Program-made: the position numbers and the translations under genes
Shown here: positions 1 to 10,419 of the stretch, piece after piece
Layout of the letters: each line of letters starts with the position of its first letter
Numbering within the stretch: position 1 is the first letter of the stretch
DNA from: Polysphondylium violaceum
Taxonomy: Eukaryota; Evosea; Eumycetozoa; Dictyosteliales; Dictyosteliaceae
DNA length: 36,201 bases
Reading direction: 5' to 3'
NCBI GenBank assembly: GCA_000277445.1
Contig: AJWJ01000226.1
Location: forward strand, 1-36,201
Notes under the pieces: generated by a model
The model's input: the letters and a program-made list of their open reading frames with translations, nothing else
What the model was told of the DNA's origin: nothing
Databases searched by the model: none

Positions 1-1448
1 AAAAATTGAAGAAATGAAAAGAATTGAAAAAAGAAGATTGGAAAAAGAAAAACTTGAAATTGAAAGAATGGAAAAAGAAAGACTTGAAAGAGAAAGACTT
101 TTAATAATGAAAAAACAACTTGAAAAAGAGAGACATCAAGAAGACTATTCACTAATGTTTGTTGGACAAGATAGTATGATTAATGATGATAATATTTTCG
201 ATGATCAAGAAGACGATGACCAAGACGAAGATGATCAAGAAAGACAAGATCAAGAAAACTTTTTAAATCTTGGAGATTTATCATCTCAAAAAATTGAAAA
301 CGAAGAAGATATTGAAGATCAAGGTGTACAAAAAGACATTAAAAAACCATCATCTTTTAAGCAACAAACAGATGATTTCAAAGACTCTTTTGAATCATCT
401 TTAGCCCCCAATGCTCTTTTATTAGGTGATGAAGAAGATGGCGAAGAGCAAGATAAAGATAAGCCAAAAAAAGATATTGCTAGTAAATTTGGTTCCACTC
501 ATAAATTAAATGAGTCCAAGATTGGTTTATCAAAAACTTTAAGAAGCTCTGTTGCTAAAAAACCAGCTGTTCCTTCTAGATTATCTGTTGCTGTAAAGAA
601 ACCTGCTGCATCTAGACTTTCAACTGCTCCATCTAGAACCTCAATTGCTCCATCTAGAACCTCAATCGCCCCATCTAGAACCTCTGTTGCTCCATCAAGA
701 GCCTCAGTCGCTCCATCTAGAACTTCTGTTGCTCCATCAAGAACTTCTGTTGCTCCTAAAACAGCTAGAGTTTCAACGGCCCCTAGAACCTCTAGAGTTT
801 CTACAGTCCCTAGTAAAGCTGATTTAGATAGTAGATGGAGCAATAAATTTGCTTCTTTGAATACCACTACAACCAACAATGATTCAAGTGTTCTAGGTAA
901 TTCTACCACAGGGACCTCTAGAAAAAGACCAACTTTAACATCTTTTGATCAAAGCAAAGTAAGTTTACCACTAATTTTTATTTATATGATTGTGGTTATT
1001 ATATTATTTCCAAAATACTAACATTAAATCATAGGTCCAAAAAACTACATCTTCCGATGTTGCCTCTACTTCATCAGTTTCTAAATCAACCACCATCACC
1101 GTAAACAGAGAAACCATTCAAGACAAAAAAAAGAAATTGGAGGAATTAAAAGCAAAGAAAGCACAATTTAACTCTACATTAATTACAAAACCCAGTATCT
1201 TGTCATCATCTTCATCTCTTATTGGTACTCGTGTACTTTCAACAACCGGTCCATCAGCCCCATCGACTCGAACACTTAGAACCTCTACTTTACCACCAAT
1301 TCCAAAACCAACACCAAGACCCGTTACTACTACCACCACTACCACCACTACCACAACATCCTCCTCTTTAAGTTCCAGACCAGCATTTTCAACATCTTCA
1401 AAGGTACCTATTCCTAAACCAAGTAGCTTGACTGCCAAAAAATTATAA
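1..1448 (+). CDS. Partial Ser/Arg/Pro-repeat coiled-coil protein (5' end outside window)
   Basis: I do not recognise the family. The frame is open to the left edge, so this is the 3' part of a longer gene. Two exons, up to 958 and 1035-1448, are joined in phase 0 across a 76-nt intron with a GTAAGT donor and ATAG acceptor; the second exon ends in TAA. In order the product shows a charged Lys/Glu/Arg coiled coil (first 45 residues or so), a very acidic Asp/Glu/Gln stretch, a basic Ser/Ala/Pro/Arg region with six heptapeptide copies of the type APSRTSV, a short second coiled coil rich in Lys (around KKKLEELKAKK), and a Ser/Thr/Pro tail with a run of 12 Thr. The basic, Pro/Ser-rich repeats next to coiled coils resemble microtubule- or chromatin-associated proteins, but that is only a compositional impression. 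Because the N-terminus is missing, a catalytic or motor domain could lie upstream. Confidence 0.75.
626..751 (+). repeat. Six tandem 21-bp coding repeats (APSRTSI/V)
   Basis: Six consecutive 21-nt units starting at 626, 647, 668, 689, 710 and 731 each encode Ala-Pro-Ser-Arg-Thr/Ala-Ser-Ile/Val. The units differ mostly at silent positions (tct/tca, acc/act, att/atc/gtt). A degraded seventh unit starts at 752, and related SRLS and SRVS sequences flank the block. The in-frame array looks like expansion by slippage or unequal exchange. Confidence 0.9.
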
Positions 1449-1964
1449 CTACATTCCAACTTTAATTTTATTCATGTATATAAGTTCACATCCCAACTTT
1501 TCTCTCTTTTTGCTCAACTAACCAACTCAACTATTATTATTATTATATTTTCAATTTTAAATAATTCGAAATTCAATAAATAACTATTACCACCTAAACA
1601 AATAATATAAATAAATAAAAAAACCTAAAAGTTTATATTTTAAAAACATATATCGATAAATATATATATATCTATATATGTAGTATATAAAAAACGCCAT
1701 TTATTTGTTGTTGTTATGATTTACCTATGAAATGGTTTGAAAAAAAGGAGATATGGTTTACTTTTTTGATAATAATCTTTTTTAAATTAAAAAAAAGATA
1801 TGTAAAGTTTATATAGAAAGAAGGATAGAGTATCTTTTACATGATGGTTGATGGATTGCGAGATGATGATTGAGAATAAAACAAAAAAAAAAAAGATTAA
1901 TGATACAAAAGTTGAAATCTACAAATATAAAAGTTGGGGGAAATATATGGGATGGTTAAAAGTA
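1449..1964. other. Convergent 3' intergenic region
   Basis: This lies between the stop of the left-edge gene (+) and the stop of the calcipressin gene (-). It is very AT-rich, with an AATAAA signal at 1575-1580 suited to the plus-strand transcript. No other gene or RNA is visible. Confidence 0.6.
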
Positions 1965-2735
1965 TTATGTACAAAACTCTAAAGTAATTGAAGGAAATCC
2001 ACTAGAGGTGGTATCTTCGTAAATAACTTTTCTTAATCTATTTGATAATTGCTCTGGATCTAAACTATTGTTGTTGTTGTTGTTATTATTATTACTATTA
2101 TTTGATGAAGCGAGTGGATCAATATCATTTGGTGGAGTTTCCATTCCATCACCCGGTGCTGCCCATTCATTTGGTGGTGATAAAGGTGGTGAAATTAAAT
2201 ATTGTCTAACTGGGAATGGTGGTAATAATTGATATTTGTTTACTGTTTCTGTTTCTAATCTCTATATTATCATTATTAATATATATTCTAAATTAATATT
2301 ATTGAATACACTTACCTTTCCATAATAAATTAAAATATTTGTAGTGTTTATAAAAGTTTGTCTTTCTATCAACATTTTACAGAGAGTTGATTCATCATGA
2401 TGTGAGAAAACCAATATAATTGAATTGAGTATTGAAAGATATCTAAGTAAAAGAATATTAAAAGAAGAATGTAAATTTTCATCGCCCAACAATGAAATTA
2501 ATAATTGTGCTCTTTCATCATCTACATTTTCAATGATCAATACATTGGTAGGGCATCTATTTGAGAGTAATTGTAATTTCTTTTGTTTCATTTGATTTAA
2601 AAGCTCTTGTTTCTCTGAAGTAGCGTTGTCGCCACCACTATCGTTGTCTTGATCATTTTCACAATCTAAAATGAGTTTGGATAACTCTTCTTCAATACTA
2701 TCTGTACTACTATTGATATTCATATTTGGTTCCAT
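1965..2735 (-). CDS. rcan: Calcipressin (regulator of calcineurin, RCAN family)
   Basis: RCAN proteins bind calcineurin and tune its phosphatase activity. The exons are 2316-2735 and 1965-2261, joined in phase 0 over a 54-nt intron (GTAAGT...TATAG), giving 238 residues, near the usual RCAN length. Residues 1-60 are acidic and Ser/Asn-rich. Residues 61-140 form the RRM-like fold typical of RCAN, starting PTNVLIIENVDD and ending in a strand with YYGK at the splice junction. Exon 2 carries the family signature LISPPLSPP (162-170), with both serines of the SP repeat kept; in other RCANs these are regulatory phosphorylation sites. A nine-Asn tract follows, and near the C-terminus PSITLE (230-235) matches the PxIxIT-like calcineurin docking motif (PSVVVH in animals). 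The combination of RRM-like fold, SP box and C-terminal docking motif makes the call firm. The short ORF that runs on into the intron at 2262 is an artefact. Confidence 0.93.
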
Positions 2736-3092
2736 TTTTATATTATTATTCTATCTATGTGGCGAGATAATGACGTATGTATTTATATCTATAATTTATA
2801 TTAGCAAAGGTGTTTTAAAATTGCAGGAAAATGAAATAAATTAAAAAAAAATGAAATGAAAATTATAAAAAAAAAATAAAAAAAAATAAAAAAATAATAT
2901 TTTAATCTTGTTTGTGAGGTGGGTATGGAGAAAGAATGGGACTGATTTAAATTAATATCTTTATGTTTGAGCAAATATTGGATAAAGTCAATATAATAAA
3001 ACGCATTTATTATTTTAAAATAGAATGCATTTACTCTCACACAAAAGTTAAAAATAGACTTTTGGTTGTGTAAACAAAGTAGTGTGGTGTGT

Positions 3093-3159
3093 GTGGTACT
3101 TGTGTGTGTAGGGAGGTAAAAGAGGGTGGTACGTGTGTGTGTAGAGGAGGTAAAGTGGG
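3093..3159. repeat. GT-rich direct duplication, possible G-box-like regulatory block
   Basis: Two adjacent imperfect copies of about 33 nt start with GTGGTAC at 3093 and 3126. Each holds a GTGTGTGTGTAG core and an AGGTAAA segment. GT/CA-rich boxes are the known type of binding site for the dictyostelid developmental factor GBF. Binding here is inference; the block lies about 360-420 bp upstream of the calcipressin start. Confidence 0.5.
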
Positions 3160-3275
3160 AGGGTGTATGTTATTATAAAATGCGAGAGTTTTATAATATT
3201 CTTATTCTTATCACATAACAACAAAGTTGATTGGCTATAATCCAAATATAATAACAGAAACACTCAATAAATAAA

Positions 3276-3292
3276 GACACCACCGTGGTGTC
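3276..3292. promoter_or_regulatory. Perfect 17-nt palindrome GACACCAC-C-GTGGTGTC
   Basis: Two 8-bp arms are separated by one base, and a T run follows directly. The palindrome is GC-rich in an otherwise AT-rich spacer, so it may be a dimeric factor site. No factor is assigned. Confidence 0.45.
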
Positions 3293-4010
3293 TATTTTTA
3301 AAATGAACCCACTCTCAAAGACAGAATAATACATATGAGAATGACACAATTAAAGTGTATGTGTTGTGTATGTCTTTAATATATATGTATGTTGTATTTA
3401 ATTATATCCTCATTAATAGAGAATATTAAACACCACATATCGAGACACTTACTTTATGGCGCGTGCACACAATTTAATGATAGTATTACTATATTTATAT
3501 AAATATTTTAGAGGATGGTAAAATTGATAAATATAGAAACTAATGTGTATACTAAATCAAAAAATAATAACATCAAGCAACGTTTCATATATACGCCTTT
3601 TATTATTATATTATTATTTTTTAATTTTTTTTCTGTAATTGATATTTACGAGACCCTCTCCAACCGCCAAAATATTTTATTTTTTTCTCCTGACACAATT
3701 TTATTCAATCAATCACACAACCACACACAAAAGTAAAAGAAAAAGTAGATTTGTGATTTTGTATTTATCTTATTTTTCTTTCTCTTTTTGGTAGTTGTAA
3801 ATTGTGTGAAGAATTATTTACGATTATTTCTGATTTTCCCTCATTATCTTATCTTTGGCAACTTCAAAGAAATGTGTTTTTTTTTGCACAAGGTGTTTTT
3901 TTTTTTGAAAATAGCTTTGAGAAAAAAAAAATCATGGGCCAATAACGACATAGTTTATTAGCTATGATGTTGTTGTGAATGAGTAACGATTCTACTATAT
4001 ATTTGAAAGA

Positions 4011-6367
4011 TTATTGTGATCCTTTATTAGTTGCAAAAAAACAACAACTGGCAAATATTAATTCAAGAAATACAAGAGGTATGCTCCTGCAAATGAATGT
4101 AACAATAATAAACAAAGAGATTATTATTAATAAAAAGTAATAATAATGATAATAATAAATAAATATACATACAATAATGCATAAGAGTAATGAGCTACAT
4201 TTGCTAGATTTTGACAAAGTAATATCTCAAATATAAGCAATGGACCCATAATGATGAATAAACATATCATTGTCAAAGTAAAGTTACTTGTACCTCTAAA
4301 CCATTTTGTTTTATGAGCTAAATATGCATGCTTTTGTAGACAATACAATAGATAAATAACCAATGGATATAAAAACATTATTAATTTAATTATAAACAAA
4401 GGTATAAATACAATAATCCAATTTATATTTGTAACGTTTGTCAACTATAGTAAAATGTAATTAATAAAAAGATACCTATGATAGTATAGGATAAACACAA
4501 TGACTTACATTTAATGTTACAAATACTAAAAATAGAAAAAGGAAAAAGAAACAAATGGCAATCGCCAATTGATCCAACCATTGAAAAGAGTAATCTATTC
4601 TCTTTGGAAAAGATAATGATAAAATAATAAGATAAATAGAAAATAAAAACATAGGTGTCATTACAAGTGCCCAAGAGTATGATGAAGGATACGATAGTTT
4701 AATAGCTAAAAAGATGATAAATAATGCAATTGAAAATATAGGTGTAAATACTCTGAATCTATTTATATTTGGATTGGTCTGAATGTTTCTAGTTCTAGCT
4801 CCAATATTTCCATAGTTTGCTTTTTTCTCTATACACAGAGGATAAATAAAACTAAGGGAAAACATAAATGATGATGACCTATCTTCAATCAACTCTACCC
4901 TATAATTATATTTATACTAGATTGTAGATCGTTTAGTATAGATTTACTTTATATATACAAATACAAACCATACGTACACTTTGTTGAAATAGTTCATAAA
5001 ATATAGGACCAACAGTGAAATTGTAAATTATATAGAATAGAGGTATAAAGATAATAGACCAATTCCAAGTGATTGTGGTATCTAGTTTCAACATGGTCAA
5101 TATAGTAAAACACAAGAGAGACAATAAACATAGCCATTCATGGAATTTAGAGAGACAAGTTGATTTCATCAAAAATATACTATTTGATATTTTCTTTTGT
5201 CGAATTGATTCTTCCTCTTGTCGTCTTATCACATCCATTCTTTCTCTTTGTAGACTTCTAAATCTAATAAAGGTTTCAATGTAAAATGAACGTGTATGTA
5301 TGATTGTGGATTTAGATGGTTGTTGTTTGAGTTGATGATCGTGACAACTGGGTATATAGTAATGATGTTCATTACTTGTGCCTCTGACACTGACCATTGT
5401 ATTGCTATTTAAATTCAATGTTGTTACACCAGTGGTTGTATTCAACACTGGTCCTCGACTACTATTACTTGGACTAGTGATTGAGTTTTGAAATAGATCG
5501 TCTATCATTATAGATGCAATATTATCAGATGTACCTTCCCTCAATATCGTTCTCTTTCTCTTTGATTTATTATTCTTTCCACTTAGTTCCATCATTTTCT
5601 TCATTGTTTGTCTTTGCCAATTTCTTAATACTATTTTCCATAATGTTACATCAAATGTTAACTAAGATATATAGATATATTAGTAATAATTTAGCGATAT
5701 ATAGATATCATTTTATAGATATATTTACTTTATTATATCTTTTATTTACTTGAGTGATTGAACCTAAACTTGTTGGATCTATATATGAAAAAATACACAG
5801 CAATAACTCATTTGGTAACCAATCAATAGCACAAACAGGATCGCTTAAAACTATATTTTTAGATTGAGATTTCTTAAATTTATTAAATCTTTTCCATAAA
5901 ACTGTACAACTTAGTTTTGGTGGTTTTAAAATTTGATTTGGTGTTTGTGCCACTATTAGCTCTTGTTGTTTTAGAAATTCTTCATCGTCATCATCGTCAT
6001 TATTATTACTACTGTTGTGTTGATTATGATTTTTAAATTGATTTTGTTGATTATCATCAATATATGATGATGGACTATTTATAATGGTTGTAGTGGTTGT
6101 ATATTCTGAAATCATTGGTGTATTAATATTGATATTAATACCTCCACCATTAATATCATGATCTAAACCACTACTGGAACAACAATTACTTTCTAGTATC
6201 TTTAATTCATTCTCTTTGGGAATATCTACTATAACTTTATCATCATTATCAAGCGTATTATTACTATTATTACTATTACTATTATTAGTGTCTCTAGGGG
6301 TGTTGCTGGTACTGGTAGTGGTACTATTATTATTTATAGGTATTTCTATTATAACTTGATTATCCAT
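4011..6367 (-). CDS. F-box protein fused to a TMEM185-like multi-pass membrane domain
   Basis: Five exons: 5729-6367, 4974-5661, 4509-4894, 4173-4444 and 4011-4086, coding 686 residues. Residues 1-180 are Asn/Ser/Thr/Asp-rich and disordered. An F-box follows at 182-225: WLPNELLLCIFSYIDPTSLG in exon 1 continues to NKLTFDVTLWKIV in exon 2. This F-box continuity picks the second of two possible GTAAAT donors (intron 5662-5728). After a charged linker come about eight hydrophobic helices; the segment LKLDTTITWNWSIIFIPLF and the later SWALVMTPMFLF and NWIIVFIPLF match the repeating pattern of the Tmemb_185A (fragile-X-F-associated) family. An F-box implies recruitment to an SCF ubiquitin ligase via Skp1, here presumably tethered to a membrane; that role is inferred. 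The junction at 4895-4973 is the least certain: the first TATAG acceptor does not fit the phase, so the next TAG five bases on was used with a GTATGG donor. Confidence 0.85.
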
Positions 6368-7005
6368 AATAGATTTTTATATCAATGTCTAAAAAGACAC
6401 ACACACATACACACACCTTGATATATATGAGGGAAATAAATAAAAACAACAACAACAACAATAAACACAACAACAACAACAGTGTCACTATAATTATTTT
6501 TCTAAACTAGTACAATAATAATAATAATAATAAAAATAAATATAATAATACCACTCACCATATTCTACTCTCTCTCAAACACTCCAATTTTGGTGGTTTA
6601 AATTTAGAAATACACAAAATCACAACATAAATCTCAACACACACCACCCCTACCCACTCCTCCCCATTTTAATATTGTGTGTTGGGTTGAATGCTATATG
6701 GGTAAATCATCCTCACACCTTGCACATCATTTCAGGAGTAAACGCGAATAGAATGTGTGAGGTTTTTTTATTTTCTCTCTGGTGATTCTGTATCAGGACT
6801 ATATTTGTATAAATTGAGATAAACAAGTAATCTAGTCTTTTTTTTTTCTATTTTTTTTTTTCTATTTTTTTTCTTTTTTTTTTTTCTTTGCAAAAATCAA
6901 ATCAATCAATTCCCATTCAAAACATCGCCACACACAATTATCATTAATACAAAATTATCATCATACCACCGCCCATTAGTAAAAAGGGGGTGTAAGAATA
7001 CAATT
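6368..7005. other. Intergenic region upstream of the F-box/TMEM185 gene
   Basis: It contains CA-rich stretches just upstream of the F-box gene start (about 6392-6417 and 6635-6665, the latter a C-rich CACC/CCCAC block), AAC and AAT microsatellites around 6445-6540, and T runs at about 6838-6890. It should hold the F-box gene promoter and the 3' end of the SPX-EXS gene. No further gene is seen. Confidence 0.55.
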
Positions 7006-9846
7006 TTATTCATCTTCCTGTACATCATAGGGTAATGGAATTTCTCTGGTTACTCTAAACTTACCACAATTGTTGAGATGTTCATTCTCTAAACGATAGA
7101 GATTCCATTGTCCTCTTCTCATAATTTCAACAATACCAATAATAACAATGAGCTTATAAGAGGGAAGGATTTTGGTCAATTGTGGCAAGGATTTGGTGAG
7201 TGTCCATGTTAATCTGAATCCTAGATTACTAATGATTGCAATATAATACACAAATTGGGGCGAATACATCTTCTTTTTACGTAATGTCCATTTGAGTGGA
7301 TTATAAGGATTTGATTTTGATCTAACTAAAATAGACCAATCCATAAATATGTCCCACCAATATGCTATTGTTATTATTGGTATTAGTATATTCAAACATA
7401 ATCATAAATAAATAAATAAACTTACAATATAATGAATTTGACATTGCGACTAATAACCAAATAATTCTCCAAGATGATTCCCATCCATCTTCTGAATAAA
7501 AGGAGTCCATTGCTGAAAAGAACACTGTCATTATCGACAAAAAGTATTTTAATGCGTTTCTTAAATGTACAAAATCTTTACTGTCATAATAACGACGGAG
7601 ACATTGAATGAAACGCCACCAAGCTGGTAATCCAGACTGTAAAGAAAATAATTAAATATGGATTATTAGTATTAATATCGATAGATATAAATAAATAAAT
7701 TAGTGTATTGAAACATACAATAAAAGGATTTATATATCTTGCTTTTGCTGAGCAAGTTGAGTCTTCAACATCTCTCCAAACATCGACAGAATAAAAACAA
7801 ATGATACTCGAGAATTGAACCATCATAAGCACAAGACTACTCAATTGATCACCCATGAAAAAGTCTTTAAATTTTACAGATTTCAACGGAGCTGTAACGA
7901 CACGAAATATTGTATTTAAAAACCATTTTCTGTTGGATAGCTGGAAAGCGTCTTTTGGATAGAGCAGGATACACATATACACGGCTAACAACAGCAATGG
8001 GTTCCATTCGGCCGGTACAAAAGGGAAGGGAAAGGTGTCGACACTGACCCACATGTAAATGCCTATGGACGTGATCCACAGGACCCAGAGCAAGGTGACG
8101 GCTTGGAATATCTTGTGGTATGTAAATTTACTCTTGCTGCCCAGCTCGAAAATAAATGAATAATGGACGTCGAATTTGGTCCAAATGAACACATCGATGC
8201 CAAACACAAACGCCCAAAGCAGCATTAGGCCCAATGCACTGTACATGTTGTAGACGGCGTTGAATCGCGAGAAATCGTCGTATTCGCCTGTGTATATGAA
8301 ATAGTAGATTAAAATTACAATGGCCGTACTCCATCCCGTGCAAACACCGGTAAAGAATGTCGAGGTGGTAGGATTGACGGGCTTTTCAGAGTTTCTCAAC
8401 TGCTTTCTCGAGTCTCTGACTTTGCCCTTGTTGAATAATTCCGAGTGATACTTTTCAATGAGCCCTGTCAGAACCTCAACCTTTTTGGAGCTTTTAAACT
8501 GCATGGTTTCAATCACGGGCATAATATACTTGTTGAGCGCCAACCCGGTATTCTTTTCCGCCTTTTTCAAGATCTTTACAAATGCTGTAAAGTTTAAGAC
8601 TTGATAGTTTTTCAAGATTACCAAAAAGTGATAGTACTCTCTAAAGGCTTCCTTTAGGAGCGATTCGTCACTCTTTTGCTTGCCCTTGTGCATGATTTGC
8701 TTGGCCTTCTTTTCGATGGGCTCCAACAAACCATTTCCTGTCTCTGAGATTTGATTTCTCAGTTGCTTTAACCTGTTTTTAATAAATATATAGGAACTCT
8801 CTGGATTGGATGACTTGAATGTGTTTTTGATTTGATCTAGGATGGCTTGATTTTTGCCCAAAGAGCTGTGATCGTTGGCTGCTTGGTCAACTGAAGCAGC
8901 GGCAGCGGCGGCAGCTTGTTGGCTCATTAGTTCGTCAAATGTATAAACAGTGGCCATCTCAATCTCTTCGTCGTCGTCATCACTTTTGGGCTCAATTTGG
9001 ATATCGATGGGCGATGCATTATCGCTACCTGCACGACTACCGCCATTTCCTATGCCATTTAGTTGCAATGTCAAGTTTAATGGCCTTTTATCGTCGTCAT
9101 CGTCTTGGTCATCGTCTTCGTGGAATTTCATTTGTCTTTTCAATTTCATTTCCTTTTTTTTGCTCGACAGTGAAAGAAGGTCCATAATCATCTTGTGCTC
9201 CTCTTCTGCAGTGGGTTTGGGTGGCTGATAGAGATCCACATTTGGATGATCGTTTTGGAATGTTTCGCCCATATTGATCTCGTCGTCGGCCTCATTCTCT
9301 CTCTCTTCGAGCAACTTTTTGTGTTTGGCCTTTAAATAGAGTGGCACTTGGATTTTCAACTTTTCAAATTTATCCTGTGCCTCTTTTTCTCTTTCCATAA
9401 AGAAGTCATTGATTCTGGCTACTTCATCTAAAAACACCTGAATCAAACGATCTTGAATTTGCTTTAATTGATCCATAGACTCTTGAATGCCTCCCACATT
9501 CTCCAACTCGATTGCTGCAGGAGTCACACCCCCGCCGCCTCTGCTTGCAGACAACATAAACAAACCCCCTTTAAGAATTCCACCAAAATGCTCATTCACA
9601 CTACCCCCACTAGTGGGTCCTGCTGCCGTTGGATGTGTTCCATGTTGTCGGATATGTATATTTAGCGCTTCGATTTCACTTTTAAATGTTTTCAATGATT
9701 TTCTAATACCCTTATAATTTACATATTTACCAGACCTAGAGTGTGAGATGTTAACATTAGTATCAATGCTGTGCCTCCTGTTGTGACTATCAGAATACCT
9801 ACCATTCGGGCACTGTTTGTGATTCCAAATATTTTCCAAACTTCAT
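7006..9846 (-). CDS. SPX-EXS domain protein, XPR1/SYG1-type phosphate exporter
   Basis: Family members export inorganic phosphate across membranes, with the SPX domain sensing inositol pyrophosphates. Four exons, 9803-9846, 7719-9735, 7426-7636 and 7006-7364, code 876 residues. The start at 9846 opens with MKFGKYLESQTVPEW, the canonical SPX N-terminus, and splices (GTAGGT...CTCTAG, 67 nt) into SGKYVNYKGIRKSLK. The in-frame ATG at 9839 would replace this with unrelated sequence and is rejected. The SPX core runs to about residue 430, ending in the conserved helix KNYQVLNFTAFVKILKKAEK with its phosphate-ligand lysines. It is interrupted by a long insert with acidic Asp runs and a poly-Ala tract. 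Several membrane helices follow, then the EXS domain (GLPAWWRFIQCLRRYYDSK, ...YSYWWDIFMDW, ...RRGQWNLYRLENEHLNNCG). Length exceeds human XPR1 (696) because of the insert. Substrate is inferred from the family. Confidence 0.95.
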
Positions 9847-10419
9847 CGGAATAGATTTATTTTCTTTGATCGATCACACTCACACACACAAAAGTCAAGA
9901 AAGTTTCTTAGTTTAGGATATACAGTTTTTATGGTGTGATAATGATTGATTGATTGATGGGTGCAATATTTTTTGACACATACAATCCTATCTTATCCCA
10001 CTTTCTTTTTCCTCTGCAAAAGATTTTTTATTTTTTTATTTTTTTTGCAAACTCCTAAAAAGATCGAATTGAAAAAAAAACGGTGTTAATTGACCGCATG
10101 AAAAAAAGTTTGGAAAAAAGAAATCAAAAAAATAAAAAATAAAAATAGATAAAATTGTCAAAAAATGAGATTTTCAGACCCACCTTTTTTCTATTGATTC
10201 CATTCACTTCTTTCTATTGAGCCAGTGAAGAATCTAGACACAATTGACACACAGGTCATAAAGTCTAACATTAACTATACGATTATTGTTTTGACAGATA
10301 TACAAAAGTAGAAAAATGATACATTTTATTATTATTTTGAGTAAACTTGCAAGTTTGTTTTTTTTTAAATCAAATCATACACAGACATATGTGTGTTGAT
10401 TTTACGAAATTTATTTATT
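9847..10419. other. Promoter region of the SPX-EXS gene
   Basis: AT-rich spacer between the SPX-EXS start and the stop of the next minus-strand gene. CA repeats lie at 9874-9891, a TGAT tandem (gattgattgattga) around 9940-9960, and A/T runs at 10025-10145. An AATAAA on the minus strand lies directly after the stop of the Gln/Asn-rich gene. No other gene is seen. Confidence 0.5.

Larger units (their letters stand above)
2736..4010. other. Intergenic region upstream of calcipressin
   Basis: About 1.3 kb with no convincing gene; small open frames here have runs of Phe/Ile/Tyr typical of AT-rich noise. It holds A runs at about 2843-2897 (T runs on the calcipressin coding strand, as in dictyostelid promoters), a GT-rich duplicated block at 3093-3159, and a 17-nt palindrome at 3276-3292. 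The left part is the likely calcipressin promoter, and the far right (to 4010) should hold the 3' end of the neighbouring F-box gene. Confidence 0.6.

Noticed and set aside
3048-3736. Several 70-80-codon frames upstream of calcipressin
   Set aside because: Phe/Ile/Tyr/Leu-rich translations of AT-rich or GT-repeat DNA, no domain, on both strands.
5738-5750. First GTAAAT (G at 5750 on the minus strand) as the F-box gene exon 1 donor
   Set aside because: It would remove VNKRYNK, which belongs to the F-box consensus. The second GTAAAT (G at 5728) keeps it and stays in phase.
8939-9717. Plus-strand open frames opposite the SPX-EXS gene, and similar frames opposite Vps11, SHMT, ankyrin and CLU-LRR
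   Set aside because: They mirror GC-richer coding exons; their codons are shadows of conserved proteins on the other strand.
9803-9839. ATG at 9839 as the start of the SPX-EXS protein
   Set aside because: It gives an N-terminus unlike any SPX domain, while ATG 9846 plus one intron gives the exact family start.
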